Below are positions 32,120 through 39,800 of a stretch of 50,155 nucleotides of DNA, in pieces. This DNA comes from Chloroflexota bacterium (GTDB lineage: Bacteria > Chloroflexota > Anaerolineae > Aggregatilineales > Phototrophicaceae). Location: positions 1-50,155 of the forward strand of contig QUBZ01000021.1 in NCBI GenBank assembly GCA_014338005.1, read 5' to 3'. Within the stretch, counting starts at the first letter, position 1, and every line of letters begins with the position of its first letter. The position numbers and the translations under genes were made by a program. The notes below the pieces were generated by a model. The model was given only the letters and a program-made list of their open reading frames with translations. It ran no database searches and was not told the origin of the DNA.

Positions 32120-32923
32120 TCAGGGTTGCGGGCGGGCGGCCTGGGCGGCGATAAAATCCGCCGCCAGCTTAAAGACGGTTTCGCGCTCCACATCCTGCAC
32201 CAGAATATGGCCGCTGCGCCGGAGGACGTGCTGCTCCACCACCGCGCTGCCTACCTGCCCGGCGATGAGGGACTGGCTGTCAAGCGGCACGGTTTCGTCG
32301 GCTTCGGAATAAACCAGCAGCAACGGGGCGGTAACGTCCGGCAGGCGGCTGCGGGCGGCTTCGACCAGGCGGTAAAGCTGGGCGACGGCTGCGCTCGACC
32401 AGCGGTCGTAACGCACGCGGCCTAACACGGGTTCGCCGCGCCGCGCCTGCTCCTGGCGGATGATCTGCGGCAGGTCGGTGCTGTCGCCCTGGTCGGTGTA
32501 GGGCAGCACATAGCGGATGAGGTGCGCGTAGGTCATGCGCCAGTCCGTGAACTGCGCCGGCGCGGCCATCACGACCAGCCCATCCACCGGCAGACCCGCC
32601 CCCAGCAGCAGCGCCAGCGCGCCGCCCATCGAAAGCCCGGCCACGAACACTTTTTCACAGCACCCGCGCAGCAGGTGATAACCGTCCAGGGCGTCGGCGT
32701 GCCAGTCCATCCAGCGCATCCGGGCCATATCGCGGTAGTGCGTGCCATGACCGGCCAAACGCGGGCCATAAACGGTGAACGACTGTGCGGCCAGGTGCTG
32801 CCCAAACCAGCGAACTTCGGCAGGCGAGGCCATGAAGCCGTGCAAACACAAGCAGCCGACCGGCCCGCCCCGGTAAAAAAACGGCTCTGCGCCCGGTAAA
32901 AGTGTGGGGAGTGGATTCGTCAT
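32120..32923 (-). CDS. alpha/beta hydrolase, carboxylesterase/monoacylglycerol lipase type
   Basis: A 267-residue serine hydrolase. The oxyanion region is LCLHGFMASPAEVRW, the nucleophile S98 is in GLSMGGALAL, the acid is in YSEADETVPLDS and the catalytic His in RRSGHILVQD. The layout matches Est30-like carboxylesterases. It probably hydrolyses short-chain esters or monoglycerides in the cytoplasm; no signal peptide is seen. Start ATG 32923. It follows the large membrane protein gene on the same strand at 47 bases, so the two could share a transcript with threonine synthase. Confidence 0.88.
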   Translation of the reverse strand: MTNPLPTLLPGAEPFFYRGGPVGCLCLHGFMASPAEVRWFGQHLAAQSFTVYGPRLAGHGTHYRDMARMRWMDWHADALDGYHLLRGCCEKVFVAGLSMGGALALLLGAGLPVDGLVVMAAPAQFTDWRMTYAHLIRYVLPYTDQGDSTDLPQIIRQEQARRGEPVLGRVRYDRWSSAAVAQLYRLVEAARSRLPDVTAPLLLVYSEADETVPLDSQSLIAGQVGSAVVEQHVLRRSGHILVQDVERETVFKLAADFIAAQAARPQP

Positions 32924-32970
32924 GCCGTAAAGTTTAACGCGGGATGCCGCAAGCGGCTACCCTGGAAGAC

Positions 32971-34998
32971 TCACCGTTCCAGGACGATTTCGTCCACGCG
33001 CAGCGCCCGGCACTCCAGCGACGGCGCCGGCGGGACAGGACAGGGCGGCTCGACCGCCAGCGTGAGGGTGTGATACCCCGGCTCGGCGGTCAGCCCTGCC
33101 GCGATTTCCGCCGCGCCGTAAACCGGCCAGCGCCCCAGAGGTTGGCCGTCCAGGTACAGCGCGGCGGCGCGCCCCTCCGCCGCCACCGCCGCCCGAACCA
33201 CCAGCCCGGTGCGTTCCGGGGTATAAAAGTAGGAATCGGCGCGGTCGGTGATGCCGCTGGGGGAGGCCAGAACGGCGGTGAAGGCCGGCGCGGATTCCGC
33301 CTGCGGCGCGTTAAAAAGCGCCAGCCGCGCATCCTCGTAAAACGGCGCGCCCAGTTTTTCGCGGAAAAATGGCTCCAGCCTGCCCTCGTCCCACTCTTTA
33401 TGCAGGATGAACACGTCCACGCCCGCCGCGTCCAGCAGCGCCGGGTCGAGCGTGGTTTCCAGGACGGCCAGTTTAGCCGGGTTCACCGGCGTGCGCCGCG
33501 TGATCTGACCGGCGATCAGCGGTTTGCGGTGGGCGGTTTGCAGATACAGGCCGTCTTTGGCGGCCAGCAGGTGCGCCCAGGGCGCGTCGAACACCGCCCG
33601 CACGTCCGGGCGTTCCGCCAGCGCCGCCACCGCTGCCGGGATGTCGGCGGAAAGCGTGGGCATATCCGGCCAGAACAGCCGGTATTCCCACAATACGCCG
33701 GCGGCCAGCGCCAGCCAGACCGCCCACCCCGGCCCGCGCCGCCGCAAACCGCGCGCGCCGTTCGCGGGCTGCCGCCGCAGCGCCGCAGCGCCATAACCCG
33801 CCAGCACCGCCGCCGCCAGCGCCACCACAAAGTTAAAACGCGCCGGCACGCGCACGATGTTGAGCAGAGGAATCTGCTGGTAAAGCGCCCAGGGCAGCGT
33901 GATATAGGTCGGGTAGCCGTCCGCGACCAGCGTCACCGGGCGGTCGAGAATTTTGAGCAGCGGGCCGAGCGACAGCGCCCAGGCCGCCGCCGCCAGCGCC
34001 AGCCAGCCGCGCGTTTCGCGGCGCTTCCACACGCCCGCCAGCGCCAGCGCCCAGGCGATGATGCCGATGTAAGCCGTTTTCTCGAACGGGTCCACGCCCA
34101 GGACGGCATGAGGATAATCCAGCCGGCCGAACAGCGGGTGCTGGAACGACGGCGACACGATGGCGAGTAAATCGGCGCTGAAGGACACGTCGCCGCGCTC
34201 TCGCAGCCAGGGCGGGGCGTTAAGCGCCTCGACAAAACCCGGCGCGATAAAAATCAGCGACAGTCCCGCGCCCGCCCCTGCCGCCGCCAGCAGCCGCCGC
34301 AGCGCCGGCCATTCGCGGCGGGCGGCCAGCATCAGGGCGAACAGCGCCGTCACGGGCAGCAGCAGGAAGATTAAAATCTGGCTGCTGCCCAGGACGCTGA
34401 GGACGAAAAAGAAAATCGTGCTGAGTGCTGAGTGCCGGCGACCGGCAGCCAACGAATGCAGGCTGTGTACGTACAGCGGCACCGGCCACAGCGCCAGCAG
34501 GCCGGTATGCCCGGCGGCCAGCTGCCCCTGAAAGGTCGGGTAGGCCAGGAAGATGACCCCCGCCAGCAGCGCCGGCCCGCGCGCCCCAACCAGCCTGGAC
34601 ACCAGGACGAACATCGCCCAGCCGTTGAGCGCCAGCCGCAGCAGGATGGATAAATTCATGGCGGCGGGCAGCGGCAGCGCGAACGCGAACAGCCAGGCCG
34701 GGAACGATTGCAGCGGGATGCTCCACAGCAGCCAGGCGCTCAGGCCGTCCGGGTAGGCCAGCCAGGGCTGGAAATAAAGCGGCTCGCCGCTGACCAGCGC
34801 GTATTTAAACCACCAGACGAAGCGCGCGTATTCGTAGGAATCGCCGAACGGATGCCCGATAAAATGCGTCGAAAAAACCGCCGCCAGCGGCCAGGTGACG
34901 ATCACTGCCGCCAGCAGGTAGAATCCATAAGCGGCCAGGTGAGGCAGCGCCAGACGCCGGGCCACCGGGATGATTTCCGCGTTCAACCGCGCCCTCAT
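32971..34998 (-). CDS. large multi-pass membrane protein, GT-C glycosyltransferase-like
   Basis: A 675-residue protein with about ten or more membrane segments in the first 430 residues (LLAAVIVTWPLAAVFS; MNLSILLRLALNGWAMFVLV; IFFFVLSVLGSSQILIFLLL) and a soluble C-terminal domain (about 460-675). An early acidic loop, FIGHPFGDSYEYARFVWW, recalls the first extracellular loop of GT-C enzymes, where an Asp is catalytic. The soluble part ends with a beta-rich segment (AALYLDGQPLGRWPVYG). Membrane glycosyltransferase is my best guess; lipid-linked donor and acceptor are unknown. Its ATG directly follows the TAA of threonine synthase, implying an operon, though the functions seem unrelated. Confidence 0.6.
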   Translation of the reverse strand: MRARLNAEIIPVARRLALPHLAAYGFYLLAAVIVTWPLAAVFSTHFIGHPFGDSYEYARFVWWFKYALVSGEPLYFQPWLAYPDGLSAWLLWSIPLQSFPAWLFAFALPLPAAMNLSILLRLALNGWAMFVLVSRLVGARGPALLAGVIFLAYPTFQGQLAAGHTGLLALWPVPLYVHSLHSLAAGRRHSALSTIFFFVLSVLGSSQILIFLLLPVTALFALMLAARREWPALRRLLAAAGAGAGLSLIFIAPGFVEALNAPPWLRERGDVSFSADLLAIVSPSFQHPLFGRLDYPHAVLGVDPFEKTAYIGIIAWALALAGVWKRRETRGWLALAAAAWALSLGPLLKILDRPVTLVADGYPTYITLPWALYQQIPLLNIVRVPARFNFVVALAAAVLAGYGAAALRRQPANGARGLRRRGPGWAVWLALAAGVLWEYRLFWPDMPTLSADIPAAVAALAERPDVRAVFDAPWAHLLAAKDGLYLQTAHRKPLIAGQITRRTPVNPAKLAVLETTLDPALLDAAGVDVFILHKEWDEGRLEPFFREKLGAPFYEDARLALFNAPQAESAPAFTAVLASPSGITDRADSYFYTPERTGLVVRAAVAAEGRAAALYLDGQPLGRWPVYGAAEIAAGLTAEPGYHTLTLAVEPPCPVPPAPSLECRALRVDEIVLER

Positions 34999-36102
34999 TT
35001 AATACGCCAGGGTTTTTAAGCCGCTGCCCGTCAGCGGCACGACGATGGTCGCGCCCAGGCCGGCGTGCGCCCGCGCGGTGGGCAGCGCCGCCACCGGTAC
35101 GGCGCTGGTCGGCTCGGCCAGCAGGCCGTGTTTGAGCAGTAGCGCCTGCGCCACCCACGTGGATTCATCGTCCACGCGCAGCGCCAGGCCGCCGCTTGCG
35201 CGGATGGCCGCCAGGATTTCCCGCCCGCGCACCGGCTGATTAACCACAATGCCGTCGGCGATGGTCTGGCCTTCCGGCGCGGGCAGCGGCTCGTCAAGGC
35301 CGGCCTCCCAGGCGCGCACCACCGGGTCGCAGGCCGCCGACTGGACGGCGTACAGCCGGGGCAGCCGCTCGATCAAACCGACCTCCCGCAGCCGCTCGAA
35401 CCCCAGCGCCAGCCCCAGGAACAGGCCGCCGTGTCCCACCGGGCATAACACCGCGTCCGGGGCGCGGCGGCCCATCTGCTCCCAGATTTCCCAGGCACAG
35501 GTCATCTGCCCGGCCAGAAAAAACGGACTCCAGGCATGGCTGGCATACACCGAGGTGCGCGCGGCCTCGTGGCAAGCCGCCGTCGGCGCGGAACGCGGGC
35601 CGTCCACTTCCACCAGTTCGGCGTTGAGCGCGATCAGGCGTTTTTTGCCGGCGGGGGCGCTTTCCGGCACGAAGATTCGGGCGCGGATGCCGCTCGCCCC
35701 GGCGTAGGCCGCCAGTGACGCGCCCGCGTTGCCGGACGAATCCTCCACCACGTCGCCCACGCCCAACGCCAGCAGATGGTTCACCAGCGTCACCGTCCCC
35801 CGGTCTTTGTACGAGCCGCTGGGGTTCAGATATTCCAGCTTCATCCACACCGCGCCGTCCGGCAGCCGCGCCGGCACCAGCGGCGTGCCGCCCTCGCCCA
35901 ACGTCACCTGCCGGGACGCCGGCAGCATACCGGCGTAGCGCCACAGCGACCAGTCCTTGTGCCGGATGAGGTTCGGATTAAAGGCCGGCAGGTCGGTAAT
36001 CCACAGCGGGCCGCCGCAGCGGGCGCAGCGCCAGTCCAGCGGGCCGGCAGCCTGGCCGCAGCGCGCGCAGGCGATTGGAGCGGATTGGGCATTCACGGGC
36101 AT
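34999..36102 (-). CDS. thrC: threonine synthase (stand-alone copy)
   Basis: A PLP enzyme that converts O-phosphohomoserine to threonine. The 367-residue protein has an N-terminal zinc ribbon (C12/C15, C26/C29), the motif LGEGGTPLVPARL, the PLP lysine K99 in NPSGSYKDRGT, DSSGNAGASLAAYAG, and a phosphate-binding GHGG (CPVGHGGLFLG). I chose ATG 36102 (MPVNAQSAP); the frame continues to 36216 through a poorly protein-like stretch. A second threonine synthase fused to a receiver domain is at 39801-41480. The two differ clearly, so one may be constitutive and the other regulated, or one may use a different substrate. Confidence 0.88.
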   Translation of the reverse strand: MPVNAQSAPIACARCGQAAGPLDWRCARCGGPLWITDLPAFNPNLIRHKDWSLWRYAGMLPASRQVTLGEGGTPLVPARLPDGAVWMKLEYLNPSGSYKDRGTVTLVNHLLALGVGDVVEDSSGNAGASLAAYAGASGIRARIFVPESAPAGKKRLIALNAELVEVDGPRSAPTAACHEAARTSVYASHAWSPFFLAGQMTCAWEIWEQMGRRAPDAVLCPVGHGGLFLGLALGFERLREVGLIERLPRLYAVQSAACDPVVRAWEAGLDEPLPAPEGQTIADGIVVNQPVRGREILAAIRASGGLALRVDDESTWVAQALLLKHGLLAEPTSAVPVAALPTARAHAGLGATIVVPLTGSGLKTLAY

Positions 36103-36196
36103 TTCCCTTTTCCGGTCATGAGCGTTTAAAGAAAATTCCGGCTGCATGGGCGCGTCTAACACATAAACTTGATGATGTTGAGTATAATTGGGTTCA

Positions 36197-36252
36197 CAGC
36201 TGCCAGTCACCAGCATTCAGCTTTTGACTGAAAACTGGGGACTGTTGACTGG
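36197..36252. repeat. period-7 array upstream of moaA
   Basis: Eight consecutive heptamers: four begin CAG (36197-36224) and four contain ACTG (36225-36252). It lies about 40 bases before the moaA start. No riboswitch-like fold is evident. See the arrays at 4074, 4744, 4898, 9477 and 24669. Confidence 0.5.
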
Positions 36253-36290
36253 CGACCAAGTATACCGCTTGAAGAGACAGGCTGCATTCG

Positions 36291-37304
36291 ATGATACACG
36301 ACTCGTTCGGGCGCGCACTGCGCGATCTACGCATCTCCGTCACCGACCGCTGCAACTTTCGCTGCACGTATTGTATGCCCGCCGACATCTTCGGCGAGAA
36401 TTACAAATTCCTGCCCAGGGCGGAAATCCTGACCTTTGAGGAGATCACCCGGCTGGCGCGCCTGCTGGTGGGCATGGGCGCGGTGAAGGTGCGGCTGACC
36501 GGCGGCGAACCGCTGGTGCGTGAAGATATCGAGAATCTGGTCGCTCTGTTACGGGCCATCGAAGGCGTGCAAGACCTGACCATGACCACCAACGGCTACC
36601 TGCTGCCGCAAAAGGCGGCGGCGCTCAAACAGGCCGGTTTGCAGCGCATCACCGTCAGCCTGGACTCGTTAGACGATGCCGTTTTCCGGCGTATGAACGG
36701 CAGCCGCTCCGGCGTGCAGAAGGTGCTGGACGGCATCGCCGCCGCCGAACAGGCCGGCCTCAGCCCGATTAAAATCAATGCCGTCGTGCAGCGCGGCGTC
36801 AACGACCATACCATCGTAGACCTGGCGCGCTGGGCCAAAGAACGCGGTTATATCCTGCGTTTTATCGAATATATGGATGTCGGCACGCTCAACGACTGGC
36901 GGCTGGAACAGGTCGTCACGGCCAAAGAGATCGTGGCGCGCATCCATGCCGAAATGCCGCTGGAGCCGGTCGAACGGAACTATCGCGGCGAGGTGGCCGC
37001 CCGCTTCCGCTACCGGGATGGCGGCGGCGAAATCGGCCTGATCGCGTCCGTCACCATGCCGTTCTGCGGCGACTGCACGCGGCTGCGGCTTTCACCGGAA
37101 GGCCGGCTTTATACCTGCCTGTTTGCCACCGAAGGCACGGATTTACGCGCGCCGCTGCGCGCCGGGGCCGGCGATGCCGACCTGGAACAGATCATACGGG
37201 GCATGTGGGCGGCGCGGCGGGATCGTTACTCGGAGGAGCGCGCCGAACTGACCGAAACAGCCCGCCGGCGGTCGAAAATCGAGATGTACCACATCGGGGG
37301 ATGA
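36291..37304 (+). CDS. moaA: GTP 3',8-cyclase, molybdenum cofactor biosynthesis
   Basis: A radical SAM enzyme for the first step of molybdopterin synthesis. The 337-residue protein has the SAM cluster C21/C25/C28 (DRCNFRCTYCMP), RLTGGEPLVREDI, and the second, substrate-binding cluster C259/C262/C276 (FCGDCTRLRLSPEGRLYTC). It ends in the conserved Gly-Gly (MYHIGG) needed for activity. The length is normal. ATG 36291 follows a GAAGAG stretch. No other moa or mog genes are in the window. Its stop is four bases from that of the convergent EamA gene. Confidence 0.97.
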   Translation: MIHDSFGRALRDLRISVTDRCNFRCTYCMPADIFGENYKFLPRAEILTFEEITRLARLLVGMGAVKVRLTGGEPLVREDIENLVALLRAIEGVQDLTMTTNGYLLPQKAAALKQAGLQRITVSLDSLDDAVFRRMNGSRSGVQKVLDGIAAAEQAGLSPIKINAVVQRGVNDHTIVDLARWAKERGYILRFIEYMDVGTLNDWRLEQVVTAKEIVARIHAEMPLEPVERNYRGEVAARFRYRDGGGEIGLIASVTMPFCGDCTRLRLSPEGRLYTCLFATEGTDLRAPLRAGAGDADLEQIIRGMWAARRDRYSEERAELTETARRRSKIEMYHIGG

Positions 37305-37308
37305 AGCC

Positions 37309-38445
37309 CTACACCCGCGCACCGGGGGATTTTGGCCGGCGCTTGCGGGGCGGTTTTTCTTTTGGCAGCGGAATCGGGTCAACCGGCCCTTTTTGCGCGC
37401 CCATCATACGCCGGAGGGCGCTCATCTCGGCGGTGGTCAGTTTGGGTATGGTGGGCGACCGGTCATCGTCATCACCGCCATCATCCGGCGGTCGTTTGCC
37501 AAACGCCTGATCGAAGGCAATCCACATAAACTGTAAATCGGAAAGGTTGGAAACCAGGCGCGTCGGGTTGACGCCGTGCGGCAGCATATCGCGGGGGCGA
37601 ATCATCAAAATGCTGACCACCAGCAGGCCGACGCCGAAAATCTGCGGGGGCGTCAGCCGGTCGCCCAGGATGAAAAAGGCCAGCGCCAGCGCGACGCCGA
37701 TTTCGGTCAGCGCCAGGATGGCCGTTTGCAGGCTGCCGAAAAACTTGACCCCCGCGAACAGCGATATGCGCGAAAAGGCGGTCGTCAGCCCCAGGATGAA
37801 AATCGGCGGCAGGGCGGCCTGGGCTGTTTCCGGCGTCATGGGCGTGCCGACCGCCGCCCAGACCATCGTCACCAGCACCGCCATCGTCGTCAGCGTGTAC
37901 AGCGTCACGGTCGGCGCGGGCATTTCGTACAGCACATACTGGCTGAGCATGACCGTCCCGGCGAACATCAGCGCGTTCGCCAGCATCAGCCCCACGCCCA
38001 GCCAGTTGGGGGGCGTGCTGCCGAACCCGGTCAAAATCACCAGCGCCAGAAAAGCCACCGTCACCCGCAGCGCCAGCCGCCGGTCTACCGGTTCGCCGCC
38101 CAACCGCGACAGCAGCACGACGAAAATCAGGTACATGCCATTCAAAAGCTGCCCCAGCGAAGCATCCAGCATTCCCAGGCCGCCGTAATAAAACAGCGAG
38201 CCGATGCCGTTGACGGTGCCGATCACCACGCAGCCCAACAGCCCCGCCGGGTAGATGTAGATATACCGCCGGATGAACAGGAAATAAACCGCCCACAGAA
38301 AAACGACCGCGACCACCGTTCGCCAGGCCGCCACCGTGAACGAATCGGCGCCGGCGTTGATGGCGAGTTTGCCGAAGATGGGGGCCATGCCCAGAAACAG
38401 CGGCGTCAAAAAGGCGGCGACAACACCCCGATTGCTCCACCGCAT
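37309..38445 (-). CDS. EamA/DMT-superfamily transporter
   Basis: A 378-residue protein with about ten membrane helices in two EamA repeats (about 8-135, beginning VVAAFLTPLFLGMAPIFGKL, and 145-280, ending FILGDRLTPPQIFGVGLLVV). A hydrophilic C-terminal tail (about 300-378) has an acidic run (DDGGDDDD) and a basic end (PPRKRRPKSPG). It is probably a metabolite or amino-acid exporter; the substrate cannot be read from sequence. It is the last gene of the minus-strand signalling block, only 6 bases after the hybrid kinase, so co-transcription is likely. Confidence 0.85.
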   Translation of the reverse strand: MRWSNRGVVAAFLTPLFLGMAPIFGKLAINAGADSFTVAAWRTVVAVVFLWAVYFLFIRRYIYIYPAGLLGCVVIGTVNGIGSLFYYGGLGMLDASLGQLLNGMYLIFVVLLSRLGGEPVDRRLALRVTVAFLALVILTGFGSTPPNWLGVGLMLANALMFAGTVMLSQYVLYEMPAPTVTLYTLTTMAVLVTMVWAAVGTPMTPETAQAALPPIFILGLTTAFSRISLFAGVKFFGSLQTAILALTEIGVALALAFFILGDRLTPPQIFGVGLLVVSILMIRPRDMLPHGVNPTRLVSNLSDLQFMWIAFDQAFGKRPPDDGGDDDDRSPTIPKLTTAEMSALRRMMGAQKGPVDPIPLPKEKPPRKRRPKSPGARV

Positions 38446-38451
38446 GGCGCT

Positions 38452-39723
38452 TCAGCCCAACTCCGCCGATTTACGATAGGGCGTGTTGATGGGCAGTTCC
38501 ATGATGAAGGTGCTGCCGGGCAGCTGTTCCAGGTCGAAGCCCTCGCTTTCCACCCAGATGCGCCCGCCGTGCGCGTCCACGATGCCCTTGCAGATCGCCA
38601 ATCCCAACCCCAGCCCGCCGCCGCGAAACGCCACCTTGCTGGTGGAGTGAAGCTGCGTATCCCCGGCGGTATGAAAACGCTCGAAGATGCGGTGCTGTTC
38701 TTCTTTGGCGACGCCGATGCCGGTATCGCGCACGATAAAACGGATAGTCTGCTTCTGCTCGTCGGCGCTGGCCGTCAGGTAGATATGCCCGCCGTCCGGC
38801 GTGTATTTGACGGCATTGGTCAGCAGGTTAGAAAGCGCCAGCGCCAGCAGTTCGGCATCCCCGCGCATCCGCTCCGGCCATTCCTGGCGGTCGAAGTGCA
38901 GGTTGACCGGGCGCTGCCGCAGCACGTCCTGGAAGGCCGTCACCACCCGTTCCGCCACCAGGCCGGGGTTAATCGGCCCGATGGACAGATCAATCTGGTT
39001 GGTCATGATGCGGCTGATGGTCAGGATTTCGTTGATGATGTCCTGCATCCGTTTGATCGAATCCTGCAAACCTTTCATCAGCACTTGCAGCCCTGCGTCC
39101 GTCTGCATCAGCAGCTTGACCGACTCGGCATCTTCGATCAGGCGGCTGTAGCCATAAACCAGCGTCAGCGGCGTGCGGAGTTCGTGGGCGGTAAGCTGGA
39201 TGAAGGTATCCTTCATTTTGTCCAGGCGCAGCAGCGATTTGTTGAGCGTCTCCAGATCTCGAATCCGGTCTTCCAGCCGCCCGACAACTTCCTGCGCGTA
39301 GCGGGTCTGCGCCTCCGACAGTTTTTCCTGCTCGATGGCGTCCCGCCCGCCCTGAAGATAAAATGCCACCCGCTCCGGCAGCACTTCCACATCTACCGGT
39401 TTGGTCAGGTAGCCGGTCACGCCGGCGGCCAGCGCCAGATCGCGGAATTCGTGCAGCGCCTGCGCCGTAAGCGCCACGATAGGCGTGCGCTCGAAACGCG
39501 CGTCGCTGCGGAGTTTGGTGGTGATCTCGCGCCCGGTCAGGTCGGGCAGGTTGATGTCGGTCAGGATCAAATCCGGGCGTTCCTGGCGGGCGATGTCAAT
39601 ACCATCCAGCCCGCATTCGGCCACCAGCACACGATAGCCGGCATGGGTGAGCGTGCGCTGCACCAGGGAGCGGCTGGCCGGGTCATCCTCGATATACAGG
39701 ATTGTGCGTTGTTGTGCCGACAT
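38452..39723 (-). CDS. receiver-histidine kinase hybrid protein
   Basis: A 423-residue soluble protein. The receiver (about 6-120) has the acidic pair in IEDDP, phospho-acceptor D56 (ILTDINLPD), T86 (ALTA) and K in YLTKPVD. A coiled linker (about 128-170) leads to the kinase with H180 (LTAHELRTPL), the N-box NLLTNAVKYTPDG, RDTGIGV and GLGLGLAICKG. The layout is as in the 28618 protein. It lies 77 bases downstream of the threonine synthase-receiver fusion and ahead of the EamA gene on the same strand. It may receive phosphate from the giant kinase or supply it to the receiver of the fusion enzyme (inference). Confidence 0.92.
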   Translation of the reverse strand: MSAQQRTILYIEDDPASRSLVQRTLTHAGYRVLVAECGLDGIDIARQERPDLILTDINLPDLTGREITTKLRSDARFERTPIVALTAQALHEFRDLALAAGVTGYLTKPVDVEVLPERVAFYLQGGRDAIEQEKLSEAQTRYAQEVVGRLEDRIRDLETLNKSLLRLDKMKDTFIQLTAHELRTPLTLVYGYSRLIEDAESVKLLMQTDAGLQVLMKGLQDSIKRMQDIINEILTISRIMTNQIDLSIGPINPGLVAERVVTAFQDVLRQRPVNLHFDRQEWPERMRGDAELLALALSNLLTNAVKYTPDGGHIYLTASADEQKQTIRFIVRDTGIGVAKEEQHRIFERFHTAGDTQLHSTSKVAFRGGGLGLGLAICKGIVDAHGGRIWVESEGFDLEQLPGSTFIMELPINTPYRKSAELG

Positions 39724-39800
39724 GACTGCTCACCGCCACCGAATATGCTTAAAAGGATGCTGATTGTACACGATAACACCAGGCGGCCAAAACCGCCCCA

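Noticed and set aside
36103..36290. Molybdenum-cofactor riboswitch before moaA
   Set aside because: The spacer is largely period-7 repeat, and I see no fold or conserved loop of that riboswitch class.
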